Shown here one piece after another: positions 34,538 through 46,965 of a stretch of DNA of 64,000 nucleotides. The stretch's first letter is position 1; every line of letters begins with the position of its first letter. The stretch comes from Pseudoscleropodium purum (lineage: Eukaryota > Streptophyta > Bryopsida > Hypnales > Brachytheciaceae). The position numbers and the translations under genes are program-made. Location: positions 22,074,501-22,138,500 of the forward strand of contig OZ017799.1 in the NCBI GenBank assembly GCA_963969395.1, in the 5' to 3' direction. The notes below the pieces were generated by a model. That model was given only the letters and a program-made list of their open reading frames with translations. It made no database searches and was not told the DNA's origin.

Positions 34538-35504
34538 CAGTTTAACTGTTGTAATAGAATGGCTTTAAGCAAAGTTATTATAGAATGCTATAAGCAAATA
34601 TTGAGACACTAAAGTGTGATAGAAATTGTTTATACTAACTTGTGGTTTGATGAATGATGAGTGACGCTTTAAGCAATTGCAACAGGAATTGAGGACTTGT
34701 TTGCTTAAAGCTAAATGTTATGTTTTCCCTCACTTAAGCGTGCTTCTTGTTTGAACCAACACACTAGGATAAGATTGAGACTTCATATTTGTATTGTGCA
34801 TCCATGTGTGTCGGATGGAAACTAGTTATTGGATAATTGAGTGATCCCAATTACTAAAAACAATGGGATAATTTAATGTTATTTCCATTGAGAATCGACA
34901 TTGTACGATTAATTCTATTAATAAAAGTGACTCTAGTTGCAATACATTAGACTCTTTGATCATTCCTTGGATATTGAACCTTTATACTATAGTTATGGAT
35001 GTTTTGTGAAGTAGGCAAAATATGAACTACAGAGGGGTGGTTTTAGGCAAAATTAGAGCAACTCTACTACAAACTCAAAGTCAAATACAACTTTCATTGT
35101 AGCAAAAAGGTGTCAGTTTAGGGTTTCTTCCTCATCACCACTATGCCTTTCTAACCTTCCTCGATGGACGCTATAATGCTCTATCCACACCATTGTTGAG
35201 GTCTTTTGAAATCGTGCCAAAGCTCACACAATGACTCAAATCCTTTTGACTATGGCAAAATCATTCTCTTTCATGCTACAAAAGCTTGTTTGTTCTACAA
35301 CATGCTAGATATGGGGTGAGAAGGAGTATAATGTACAAGGTAGTAGTGAAAGGCTCATTACATCCAACCATCTCCAATGATGCATAATAAGTTGGATAAG
35401 GTATTGACAAGGAACAAAGCGTGGATGCTTTGCAATTGCTCTATAAGAAGTGGAGATGGTCTTCCTTCTTGATTCTCTAAAAACCTTTTTATGCCAATTC
35501 CATA
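34538..35504. other. AT-rich intergenic DNA, no gene seen
   Basis: The first 400 bp continue the GCTTTAAGC-rich repeat that surrounds the Tc1 element. No coding motif is recognised. Confidence 0.5.
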
Positions 35505-35508
35505 TTAA

Positions 35509-36423
35509 CCCCCTAATGGACTAAGGCCATTTTTCTATCAAAAATCACTCAAAATTATTAATTCTATTGCATTCATCCAATAATCTATATATTTAGAATC
35601 TAATTACAGGATCTTTTACTTTACTTGTATGAGATTATTTAGTAAAAATTTCATGAAGTTTGACCTTATAAATTGGAGGATATTAGCATTCAAAATTGGA
35701 AAAAAAAGTTTTTGAACTATAGCCTATAATTTCATATAGTTAGCTTTGACTGCTATTTGTGGAAAAAATTTGCACTATGGAATTCTTCTTCTTTTAATTT
35801 GTTAAAGAATTGAGTAGAAAGTATAGGATAAAGCATTTCAAAAAACACACTTGATTATCATTCCTTAAAATATTATTAAGTGGAAGTAGGTTCAAGATTG
35901 AAAGAAAAATTAAATCATTGATAGCTTTAAGATGGGATTGAAACACAATAATCCCAATGGTGAGATTGTTTTAGCAAGAAAAATTTACCTTGTCAAATAT
36001 GGTGTAATCTCTTTCAAAAAATTGTGAAAATTGCATTAAAAAAAGAATCATGTATGTTGTTTTTTCAAGAAAATGCTTAAATTGCCCAAAAAACAAGATT
36101 GTTTATAACTTTCACATCACTAATCCAAATGGAATGAATCAAAGCTTCACATGTAGACAAAAATGACATTTATAAGGGAAAAAAATTCAAATTGAATTTC
36201 AAGTTTTTGTAGATTTCTTTTTCTACCCAATGACATAAAAATGATGTTTAAAATGGCATAACTTTTGCTCTTAGGCATTGAAATCAAATTATATTTCCAC
36301 AAAGCTAATAAGTTTTTCTATCTTTATTATAAATTTTTTTTTTAAGTTTCACCAAAAATTGAGGTCATAGGAACCTATCCAAACTCCTAATATTCCATTG
36401 AAGAGACTCTTGGTCTTTAGGGG
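35509..36423 (+). mobile_element. TTAA-flanked non-autonomous element, subfamily A copy 2
   Basis: The left end is TTAA (35505-35508) followed by CCCCTAATGG; the right end is GTCTTTAGGGG followed by TTTA, one change from TTAA. The 915-bp interior shares with copies 1 and 3 the right-third phrase with CATAACTTTTG and the AT-rich subterminal pattern. No transposase frame. Confidence 0.65.
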
Positions 36424-36427
36424 TTTA

Positions 36428-38993
36428 CTTAATTGAAGCGGTGGAGTTGCTCATAGGGCGTTGTTTCCAAATGTATTGTATTGGGTCTCCAAATACTTTT
36501 GAATTTTTTTTCCTAATGAGTGTTAGAACAAATATATTATTCATCTCAACTTCATGAACTCTTTCATATACAAAGACTTTTTTAATGAAATCAAGCATTA
36601 TGTATTTGGGGGATGAATGAAATATTTTTGGACAAATGATATTTCTGAACAAATTTCATTTCATCACTAAAATATGGACTTGGAGACACTTAGTATGAAT
36701 GACCAAACAAAACTACTTGAGTTTTAATGTTTTTATCAAGGACAATTTTTATAGTTTGTCATTGTTGTGTTGGCTTATTAATATGAAGAATCCACCCAAT
36801 TGGTCACTTGTATGGATGAAATTATTTATCAAGAGAGATCATTCTAATATGCTATACAACCACACAAGTTTGATACAATCTCTATGAGATCAAATGTTTC
36901 CAACCAAAATTGGCAATATATAAATATGAATATGGTGTATATCTATGTATATACAAATATAGGTAGAGATTATTAATTCCATATTGTTTGGTGAAACGAG
37001 GATTTTAGTATATGATATTCTCTTTGTCTCTCAACATTAATTCTTTTTAGTAGTAATGAAAGTATTATGGATTTGACAACAATTTTTTTAAAACATGTTG
37101 CAATTAAATGATTCTATAGTAAATGTACAATAAATCCTTTCAAGTGCATAACATGTGAACATGTCTATTAATAGAAATTAAAGAAATATTGAAAGGTAAG
37201 AGGTTGTCATAGATACAGAGTGACTCACATAAATAAGGATAGGCTTATAGAAAAGGAAGACTTTTTGTGCAATTAGCTTGCTTTTTCCCTATAATTAAAT
37301 CTATACAAGAACAACTTGGATTTCAAATATTTCAATGAAAAGTTCAATATTTTTGGTCTCTAATCCAATCAACTTCAAATTGCTATTAAAAAAAATTAAT
37401 TTTTGGATTTTTTTTTAGTTGTAAAATGAATAATAAACTAAGCTTCTCGTGCTTCGTTTCATTAATTAACATCAAAATCAGAAGAAATCATCTTCAATCC
37501 TAAAACCATGTTTGAATTACATTGCTAATGAAGATTAGTTATTAAAGACAAATGAAAAAAACAAAAAAATGACTTGTATTATGAGATTCAGGGAATATAT
37601 CAAAATGAAAGACTCTAGTTAATTATTAATTCTAAAGAACTTCCATTTGAATTTTTGGAATTGGAATGTTTTCAAGAAAATTTGACATGTCCCTCTCTAG
37701 CTATATGTGATACAATGAGCACATGAGTAACTACATGACTAAGGTACGACCCCCATTGTGGACCTATTGGTTGTTGTGCATACTTGCATTTATTGGATTC
37801 ACCAAAAAACTTGGTGAAAAAATGGTGATATGGGAAATATTTCACTTGAATATTTTTTGGTCAACTCATTGAAAAAAATAAAAGATATGTTATAAGCAAA
37901 ATTGCATAGCTTCCCATTGTGTATCCTTGGGGAGACTATTTTTGCCCTTTGGGATGCTAATGTGGCTCTCTAGATTCCCTATGCAGTTCCGATGACAATT
38001 TTAAATTGTCCCTTATATTGTGGAACAATGTATGACTTTTTGTAATGTGTAGAAGTGACATGTCGGTGTTCATTGAATTCATGAAATGGTGACTTTCCAA
38101 CACAATTTCAACCTTTTGAACCATAGGAATGTAGGAGAGCAAAATTTGATTCATGAATAGGGATTTAACTTTGCTTCTAGTCCACATTGGGACCTATTTG
38201 TCTACCTTACATGCTCAAATATACCATCATCATACTATTATGATCACTTTTTGTTTTACAATCAGTAATAGAAAATCCAAATTTTTTGTTGTTTTGGTCA
38301 TGTTGATTTGAATAAAAATATGTTGAATTTTGCCTAGATCAATGCGACCAAAACAACAAAAAACTTGAAGTTTTATAGTAGCAAATTTATTCACATGCAT
38401 GAACTTTCTAAATATTTCTCTACCCATACCAAACCAAGAAATTTAGTGTAATGATATAATATTCAATAGCCTTCATGCCCACTATGTACCTTTCTTTCTT
38501 GCACCTTGTTCATCACATTGAGCCTCCACTTGTTCACTTAGCTATTGATGAAGTAATGTTGGATGTAGAATATTCCACACCATCTATTGTAAAGTCGAGG
38601 CAATGACAATGCATGCTATTGAATGTTACAAAAGTAACATTTCTTATCTTGATTATTATGTTATTTTCCTCTAAAATATAATCACTAAAAAACTATCATT
38701 AGATATCTCTACACTAAATAGTAAAATTAGGTTGCCCCATACTAATTACTTAGCATTTTACACTATATAAATATGTGTAACTAGTGTAGAAGGATGTAGT
38801 AATTAGAAACCATGTGTACTACATAGGTTGGTGCACCAGTTCATGGCTTGAATTTAGAGAATTGCATATGCCTCCATGTGGCCAAACAATGAGTCATCAA
38901 GTAATTTCATTTAGTAAGGTAGAAACATCTAAAAACATCCTTGACCCCATTCTTGTACTCTAAATTGTGACTAAAACTATCCATGACCATCCA
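36428..38993. other. AT-rich intergenic DNA, no gene seen
   Basis: Short frames without motifs on either strand; no tandem array or inverted terminal repeat was recognised. Confidence 0.5.
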
Positions 38994-38997
38994 TTAA

Positions 38998-39923
38998 CCC
39001 TAAAATTCCTTGACTATGTTTTCACCACAAACGCTCCAAAACTACCATTGGTAGGACAAGTACCAAAAAAAAATGTAAAAACATTTTTGGACACATTCAA
39101 CCATAGTATCTAGTAGTATGATAATTTAGAAAGATGTGGAAGAAATTTCAGAAATTTCCACATCGTAGATTGCACAAGATATTAGTGTTTTGATTGACAA
39201 AAAGCTTTTTTTAGGCCCTGCAAAAAATTGGGCAGCTACACTTCACAAGGTTACATTTGTATGAAAAAATGTCCAAAATGGTTGCAAATCTTTGGATTCA
39301 TTTTTCAAGGTAAGTTGGCTACATGCTTGAAAATTTTCAAATCATTTGGAATTGTACAACATATAGGAAAAAAGATAGTAAGTAAAAAGAAGTAGAGAAT
39401 GAATCAAAATACTAAATTATTAATAATTTAATAATAGAATTGAAAAATCCCAATCCCAATGTTTGTAATGTTGTAAGAAACTATCTTTACCAAATATTCT
39501 TATTTTTTCCAAAATTACAGAAAATTGAATTCAATAAAGAACTTCAAAGTTTATTTTGGAATAGAGAATCCATAACTACCTGCAATCTAAAACTCCTCAT
39601 AACTTTTGACTCATTGATCAAAATGGAATGATTCAAAGCTTTCTATATGTATCTAAATCTAAAAAATCAATTAAAAAATTTTGTTTTTGAAAAAAATGAT
39701 TTTTTCAAATATGTCTAGATTGCCCGAGTTGAGAAACAAACTACATATTAGGCCATAACTTTTGACTTGCATTTCCAAATGTCCTAAAATTTAGTGCACA
39801 TGAAAAATACTCTTTGTCCACACCATCTGTTAAAATTTGAGCCAAAAATATGGAAATCTTAGGTCACATGCACCTACTCAAAAAAATTACATTGCCAATA
39901 AACACAGCTTGGTCCTTTAGGGG
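38998..39923 (+). mobile_element. TTAA-flanked non-autonomous element, subfamily A copy 3
   Basis: TTAA at 38994-38997 precedes CCCTAAAATTCC; the right end TCCTTTAGGGG is followed by TTAA at 39924-39927. Close to copy 1: both have TGACTATGTTTTCACC or a near variant just inside the left end and GGCCATAACTTTTGACT inside the right third. Length is 926 bp; no transposase frame. Confidence 0.72.
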
Positions 39924-39927
39924 TTAA

Positions 39928-40660
39928 GGTGTCATATAAATTTTTGGTTTTAATTCATTGACGCAGATGTAAGACACATATAAACTTTTCATTCTCTGAC
40001 ACTTAGTACTCATATTTTTACAAAGTTTAATTCAAAGTGTAGCTATAGGAGTGTTTCAATGGTCTAGTGAGCCAACACTTTGAAAATTTATAGAAATTAC
40101 ATATTATATCCAAAATATCTATTTTTTTTTAAAGTATTCATAATTTCCACTGGCTAATATTATAAAAATATAATTTTTAAAGAAAAAGTTCCTCCAACTA
40201 TGCTAAATTCCTTAAATTTAACGGTTTTGGATGTTTCTACCTTAAGGCAATGTAATTATGAAGGCAATCCAATTTCACTATTTAGTGTAGGTTAGCTGCT
40301 CTGCGATATTGTTGATCCGCAAGACCAAAGCTCTGGTTGGTCTTGTTTGCAAGTTGCCTTCACATCAAAATATAATTTCTTTTTGTGACAAAAGCAATGA
40401 AGACACCCCTTCTACGCAGTCAAGATGTAGGGCTGGAATTGCGTAAAATATATACCTTCCAAGCCCCTATAATTTTAGTTACTAAAGTACAGGACAAATG
40501 CAAAGGTAGGGAGCATGCATAACCCCAAAGGTAGTGCGGTGTCTCTTGAGTTGTGCCAGAAGCAATCAATGCAAACCAACTCCCTCATGCCCACATTTCA
40601 TATATGCTGGTATAGTACAACTTGTACCATTTTATATTAATCCCCACACAGAACTGAGGA
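39928..40660. other. Intergenic DNA with one perfect inverted repeat
   Basis: G+C rises after about 40260. A 9-bp perfect inverted repeat, CAAGACCAA (40320-40328) and TTGGTCTTG (40337-40345), has an 8-nt spacer. No gene is recognised. Confidence 0.5.
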
Positions 40661-40703
40661 TACACTTTTCATAGACGGCAAAGATTTTCAACTAAAGTTT
40701 GCC

Positions 40704-41264
40704 TCAGAAGTCTTCATTCACGTCTGCAACACAAATTCAAAAAGTCAGAAGTCATAGAGTAAACCTGTCATTGACCATACAATTCCAATCACCGCACACA
40801 AATATTTTCTAATCATCAGACAGGAACATTTAGTGGGAATGAGAATCAGGAAACACAAATTTGGCCCTCTGCACACTCACCGCAGTGTGCAGTGAAGGGC
40901 TGCGGTGTTTTTTTTACAAAATTTGGAGCATGTTGTCATTTAGTTTCAACAAAATTTGTGAGAAGGAAGCTTTTCACGTATTTTTTTTGGAAGAGAATCT
41001 TAACATCACATTGAATAATCACTCCAAATTTCATAAATTGCAAGCTTGTATTACATTGTGGAGAAGGATTTGAATTCCGTCTGGGCGTTGAGTGGGAAGG
41101 TTACTCTACTCCCTCTGTTTCCAAATAAATCTGAGTTTTCCAAATATACTTACATGCAGCCACAAGACCACAAATTATGTAATCTTACATCACAACCATT
41201 CACACAACTTCTGAAGGGTAATGTAAAAGGCTCATAAATCGCCCATCTAAGCGGGAATGCACCT
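40704..41264 (-). other. Possible exons of an unrecognised minus-strand gene
   Basis: Two exon-like stretches are seen. The first, 41264-41154, follows a strong acceptor (TTTTCCTGCAG), is open for 36 codons in one frame and ends at a near-ideal donor (GTAAGTAT). The second, 40723-40704, follows TGTGTTGCAG and reads DVNEDF before TGA, assuming a G precedes it. Phases do not join directly (2 nt left over versus 2 nt at the start), so a middle exon would be needed and none was convincing. The peptides match no family known to me. This may be an old gene remnant or chance. Confidence 0.2.
40863..40900. other. Perfect 9-bp hairpin CTGCACACT / AGTGTGCAG
   Basis: The arms at 40869-40877 and 40884-40892 have a 6-nt loop CACCGC. 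An outer GCCCT...AGGGC pair, with three unpaired bases on one side, extends the stem. The function is unknown. Confidence 0.6.
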
Positions 41265-42598
41265 CTGCAGGAAAATCAGTTGACCATAACATTTTTACAT
41301 GTTTGGGGTAGAAAGAGAAAAGAGAAACAGTTCATTGGCAATTTAAAACGTAATTTTTGACTTAAAATGAATGAACTATGAATTTTCAAAGTAAAAGCTA
41401 CATAGGTAGCTATTGATGCTCATAGACCAGGCTAGTCTTCAATTAAAATTAACCTTTGAATAGAGGACTTCAATTTTACAATGTTCCTGTACTTTTGGTT
41501 CTTATAGAATGATCCACTTCATGTTTTCATTTGTTTTAGCTTTACATGAATGTATATTTTACTTACAAGGAATTAAGAACATATTTATGAACAAAAAGCA
41601 CATTTAATAGACTGTGAACCATTTTTGAAACTCTCTATAGTATTTCTAACAGTTATATAGGATGATTCTAATTGCCTAGGTGAAATTTGAGCCTTCTACG
41701 TTATGAGTAGTTTGGTACCATTTATAACTTTAACCAACTTGATGACATAAGTTATAGGCTTTTGGTTTGCAATTAGACATGTCACTTTACAAAGTGAAAC
41801 ACCCAAAATAAACAAAATAAGGAATTCAACACCATTGGAGGTACATTTTTGTAGTATTAGCAATTGAAAATCATGAATTTAAAAAAAAATGGATAAGATA
41901 TATAATTATTATGAATTTCAAAGTAGAAGATTCCTAAATCACTTAAAACTATCACATAGGTTGGTCTTAAAATCAAAATCTATAAAATTAGCAATCAACT
42001 AATTGCAACTAAGTATTAAAGAGATTGAATTGCACTCTAGGAGATACTTTCAAAAGAAGTCTACTTGTCAAGAATGGATCTAGGGACAATTTGGTTTTAT
42101 TTTTGCCTTGCAAGGCACTCTATTTCACCCAAATGTATTTCTATTGAGTATTTACAAATCACAACCAATTGCCTTGCCATGGCCAAAGGCTTTGCTTTGT
42201 TATTATTTTTTGACAAAATAATGCGCTTCTACATCAAAAAATAGAAGAAAGGTGTTCTAATCTTTGCTTACTCCAAAGACAATTGCAACTAAGGCTTTTG
42301 TTTGTGTGTGTGTGTGTGTGTAAAAGTGCTTGCTTGCACCCCCAAAAATAAATTTGGCTTAAAAATGGTGACAAAAAGAGAGTTTTTTTGGACTTAAAAC
42401 TTCAAATTAAAAAATATCTTGGCTGAAATCACTAGATTGTGGATGAAAATAGACTTATGGATTTGTGTTATGTGCTAATGTGATATTTTCTATCCAATGT
42501 GTTACACGTCAATGAATGTTGAAATTTGGAGCACTACGACAACATCTTATATTACAACTTTGGCACTTCATTAAAACAAAATTTAAAATGCCCTGGTT
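41265..42598. repeat. AT-rich intergenic DNA with a (TG)n microsatellite
   Basis: A (TG)n run lies at 42303-42321. Otherwise no gene or repeat structure is recognised. Confidence 0.6.
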
Positions 42599-43500
42599 GC
42601 AACAATGAACATTCTTGTCATCCCAAAAGGAGCACTTTCATTGTCTCCTTTTCCTTTTTTATGTAGAAGTGCACAGACTAAGCTTCATTGCAGAAAAAGG
42701 AGGTTGTCTTCTACCCGTACACAGTGCATAAAATTCCCTAGCTGTAGCTGTGCACGGCTTGTGATTGGCCTCGGGATTTCTACGGGTCTCTTTTCGCTCT
42801 GCACATCTGTGCAGTGAGCTGCATCCCCAGGAAAAAGAGGTCCCTGCTCCGAGTGCAGTGCAATTGTCATTGGTGAGTGGGGTCACAGCACAAGGCGATG
42901 TCCCGGTGGCATGACGAAGGAAGGAAAAAAGAGGTCCGTCCGGGCTACACCTTGAGACTGGAGAGCACTGAGACGAGCAATCCAAAGACATATTATTGTC
43001 ATCCAACCACGCCTGCCACTCTGCCAGCCCCTAGTTGTAGAGGTCTCATGCACAGAAAATAAGGTACACAGCACAATTTTGCACAACATTCCATAAAAAA
43101 TTCGCAATTGGACGTCCACTATCATTGTCAGGATACGACTTTGACGCTTCATTTTTCACCCTTCAACAATTCTAGCTTAATCACGTCATAAACCCTAACG
43201 CACTACTGAGAGAGCTCACTCATGCAAGGTACCCCCAAATCCCAAAATTACACTCAAGGATCGTAGGAATAATGCTGGTGAGTGGTGACATTGATCCCTT
43301 GTATTGAAATGCACTCAAATGCAGTTCTACGCTACACTTAAGTTCTATGATTTTTTGATTTAGAGAATACTGATTAGCCTTAACCAAGTGGACGATCTTC
43401 TGCTGACAAAACAGCACATGCAAAGGCATCATTTCAGTGAACAATAAATACCACATCTGGAATAGAGAAGCAATTCAAAAAAAGGATATGACACCGAACA
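42599..43500. other. GC-richer island without a recognised gene
   Basis: The minus frame 43006-42659 (about 115 codons) has a Cys/Ser-rich composition and no known domain. A perfect palindromic hairpin CTGCACATCTGTGCAG lies at 42799-42814, similar in sequence to the one at 40869. The island could be a transposon fragment or a non-coding locus. Confidence 0.4.
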
Positions 43501-44140
43501 GGTACACCAAAGGTTTAAAGGCGAAGCAATAAGGGAATCTGGTTTATGTTGTACAATTATAGCATTTTGTCTTCGACTGCTTATTGTTCTTCCGATTCTA
43601 TCTGCACAATAGCTCCTCAGTCTACAAAGGAGGAAGCTTGTTGATCCTACGGCCTGCTGTGACAGCTCAAAAGAGAGTGGTCCCAGTTTGCTATGTTGAT
43701 ATATTACATCTCCAGCCCATAATCAATGGGATATTGAATGAATGTCCCCAAACCTAGCCTACGTAAATGGTGTCTGCTTAAGCTCGCAGAACAGCGTCTT
43801 CAGGGGTGGTATCTATGGCACAACTTTACGGTGACCCCACTGTACAGGAATTCGGACACCTGCACATTATGTTCCTATTCACGATCAAGGCGCTGAAAGA
43901 ACCGAGTTTCTGCTGTATAGAAAACTTCTTCCAGTTCGCAACCGAAGACCTATATGACGATCAATTATGGAACGCATTCATCTGCAAAATCGACACACCA
44001 AATTAGCTCCAGTATGAAAACTTGTTCAAGAGGTCGCGTGAATGACCAATGCACTCGCTGAAGTAATGACAAATTGCAGCGAAGTTAGGTGGACTCCTAG
44101 GCTAGAACGAAACATGAATTCCAATACTGGAGACACGGAA
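43501..44140. other. Downstream flank and likely 3' UTR of the ARM-repeat gene
   Basis: Balanced composition continues downstream of the ARM gene stop at 44141, consistent with a 3' untranslated region. The 66-codon plus-strand frame at 43806-44006 shows no motif. Confidence 0.45.
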
Positions 44141-46312
44141 CTAAAACTGATTCTGGAAAGCACGCAAAAGAAACTCTTTTTTATTTAACAGTCCACCCAG
44201 AAGGTTTATGTTAAAAGGGGCGATAGCGACTTTAAAAAGAAGAAAAAAGGTACAACTACTCACCATTAGAGTCTTGCTGATAATACTTCGGAACTTGCCA
44301 GCAACAAGTCGATCCAACAGCCTTTTGGCACCAGAGACATCCATATCGGCCAACTGACGCAAATGATAACAAGCACCAGCAGTCACCATCTGCTTTCTGC
44401 ACTTAGCGTTTCCTGAAAGAGCCTGCAGAGCCGCAATGGGAAATTGCTTGCCCACCTCCTGAAAGCGAGTGTCCAACAGCAACACTAATCCGATGATACC
44501 CCAATCTTCAGCCAGAAACAGCTTGCGATTCTCCTCCACCACAAGAAGAAGAGCCAAGGCCTATACGCCAAAAACAATAACAAAGGTAAGACACCACGTC
44601 ATCTCGCATACACCCTATTACACTATACATTCTGTTTAGTGCAAGATACATTATTCACTGTAAATCCAAACACCAACTATTGGATGCGTAAAATTGTGGA
44701 ACACCATTGAACCAATTGGTGTGCAAAGCCATGTACCTGTGCAGAATACTCTTGGGCCGTATTAGACTTTGCATCCAAAAGCTTAACCAATGGCCCAATC
44801 ACACCCGCTTCCCCCACAGCCCTTCTGAAATCCGTCGAGCATGCCATGTGACAAGCGGCCGCGGCCGCCACTAATTGCACCAACACGGGCCCTGCACGCA
44901 AACAGCTTGCGATTCGCGACAGAAAGCCCGCCGCGCACAACACTTCCACATTATCTCTGCACGCCGCCAAATTCCTTAACGCGCCCAACGCGATCTCTTG
45001 CGCACACGCATCCACAGACGCATCCAAGTACCGAATCAAAGGTTGCACAGCACCGTCTTCCACAATCCGCCACCGAATGCTGTCGTCGGAGACCGCGAGG
45101 TTCTGTAGCGTGGCCGCCGCATTCTCCTGCGCCATGGACGTCCCGGAAGAAACCAAGTTGATGACGATGGGAATGGCGCCATCTTCCACAATGCCACTTC
45201 GAAGCTCCTCCACTGCGGCTAAGTTTCGTAGGGAGCCAGCCGCCGCAGCTTGCGCGCCTGGTGTGCCTGCTCGACAAATCTCGATCAAAGCGGGGCCGCC
45301 GCCGTGGGCCGTGATAGCTCGCGCATTCTCTTCCGAGATTGATAGCCCTTGCAACCCAGCTGCGGCTTTCTCCTGGGCACGCGGGGAGCCAGAATCCAAG
45401 AGACGGACGAGAGGCGCTATACCGCCTTCCGCCACGACTGCGTGCTCGCAGCTGTCGTTGAGCGCGAGGTAGCAGATGGCCGCGGCGGATCTTTCCCTAA
45501 TGGCGGGCTGGCTGGCGTCCAGGAGGTGCACTAGGGTCGTGACGGCGCCTTGGCCAGCGACCATCAAAATGTTCTTGTCGTCGTCGGACATGAGTCGTAA
45601 CATGCTGTCTAAGGCACGCTGCTTGCAGTCCACGCTGCCAATCTGAAGATGCGCAAGTAAGTCACGGATGGTCCATCGGAGAGCTTCCCGGGTGGACTCG
45701 GGGGTGACTCGGCAAATCGCTAACGGATTCTCCTGCATTATGCCGCTCGTGATCATTAACTGGCAATCGTGAATGTGGAGGTCTAGTTTGCCGCAAAGAG
45801 AATCCAAGTTGCTCTGAGTGTGGAGCTTGCCGCCGTAATTTAATGCCGTGCACTTCGTCGCTAACGCCCGCGCTTCCTCGAGTGTCTCGATCATGGCCTG
45901 CGTTCAGAAAAACACCCAACACACTTAAAAAAATGGTCTAATACGTGAGGCCAAAGACACCTCCCCTTTCTTCAAAAATCAGCAAGAACGGGTTCCCAAA
46001 AATCAGCAAGAAGAGGCTCCCAATTCGTACCTGCAGAAGCTCTCGACACACTTTATTCTCGGAGAGACAATGAAGATGCGACATCTCAGTAAGCAGCGAC
46101 GGCAGCTGCAACAACCGATTCTCAATAGCTTTCCACCGCCCCAAAAATGCCTTCACGGCGACCGCCTCCGTCACCACCAACGAAGCCAAATGCTGCGCTT
46201 GTCGCAACCACGACTCCGCAGAGTTCACGTCGCCATAGTGAACCACAAGCTTCCGAACCTGCAGTTGTTGCTCCTCGTCATCAACGATAGTAATACCTTG
46301 AAACGCACCCAT
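44141..46312 (-). CDS. Armadillo-repeat protein (no U-box), four exons
   Basis: A cytosolic or nuclear scaffold made of tandem ARM repeats, related to the plant vacuolar-protein-8-like/PUB-ARM group but lacking a U-box, so ubiquitin-ligase activity is not expected. Minus-strand exons are 46312-46031, 45897-44737, 44560-44264 and 44152-44141; all junctions are phase 0, giving 583 aa. Residues 1 to about 160 form a helical N-terminal domain. Residues about 165-565 hold the repeats, with units such as GAVTTLVHLLD, GGIAPLVRLLDSG, GAIPIVINLVSSG, GAVQPLIRYLD and GVIGPLVKLLD, and the matching ENAAATLQNLA-type helices. The start at 46312 is the first in-frame ATG. The last exon is only 12 nt (NQF then TAG); it is chosen because ATG|GTGAGT is a strong donor and TTTCCAG a good acceptor. 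The last intron (44263-44153) is 111 nt, in frame and without stops. The large exon is GC-rich compared with flanking DNA. Confidence 0.93.
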
Positions 46313-46965
46313 AGCTCGCTCTTCTCCACTAATACACCAAACTCCACGACATCCCAACCCTGCTACCCCCTGGCACTAATTTGCAACAACCACCTCTCTA
46401 TAATCCGCCGTTCGACACGACCCAAAGCCGCCCCATGTTTGTAGACCACCAAAATCGATTGCAAAACGACGAGCACCACCATACCAACGGAATTGCGTCC
46501 AAGTCAACCTCCCATGTACCATACAAGGCTCCCGCTGCGCGCGAAATGCCCAGCGCACAATCAAACTAGCGTCCTAGTCAAGCCTCGCAGACTTGGTGAG
46601 TTACCCGTAGTATCAGCTTTTCTTCGTGATGGTGAATTTTTGGCTCCAGAAGCTCCAGAAGCTGTCGCAAGTCTCAACGTAAACCCAGCAGAGGCGAATG
46701 ATGCCGGCGAATTAGTTGTAGAGATGGAGTGGAAGAGGAAGTGAAGGGCCGAGGAAGCGAGAAATGTGGCAGAGGCGACAGAGGGACGGCAGATGTAAGG
46801 GACGGCAGGGAACGCCGGGAAGGGGGTGGGGCAGGCAGACCATGGCCCTGTCGCAAGGGCGCTGCGGTCGAGGAGAATTCCTGTGCAATAATGATCGGCC
46901 TGCTCCAGCGCAACCTTTTTCAACTTTTGGGGGAGCTTTTTACCTTCAGGGGCTAAGGTAAACCA
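46313..46965 (-). promoter_or_regulatory. GC-rich upstream region of the ARM-repeat gene
   Basis: About 650 bp of GC-rich DNA with many CpG lie before the ATG. Open frames on both strands are long for that reason, but none has a recognisable domain. Promoter and 5' UTR are expected here; no TATA box was assigned. The sequence becomes AT-rich after about 46965. Confidence 0.45.

Noticed and set aside
41109..41128. CTCCCTCTGTTTCC, similar to the terminus of Stowaway MITEs
   Set aside because: No matching inverted end or TA duplication within several hundred bases; a single short match is not enough.
45077..45472. 131-codon plus-strand frame inside the ARM gene
   Set aside because: Antisense shadow of the GC-rich ARM exon, which has clear ARM-repeat coding on the minus strand.
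46313..46357. Upstream 15-codon extension of the ARM protein
   Set aside because: It begins with TTG, not ATG; the first in-frame ATG is at 46312.
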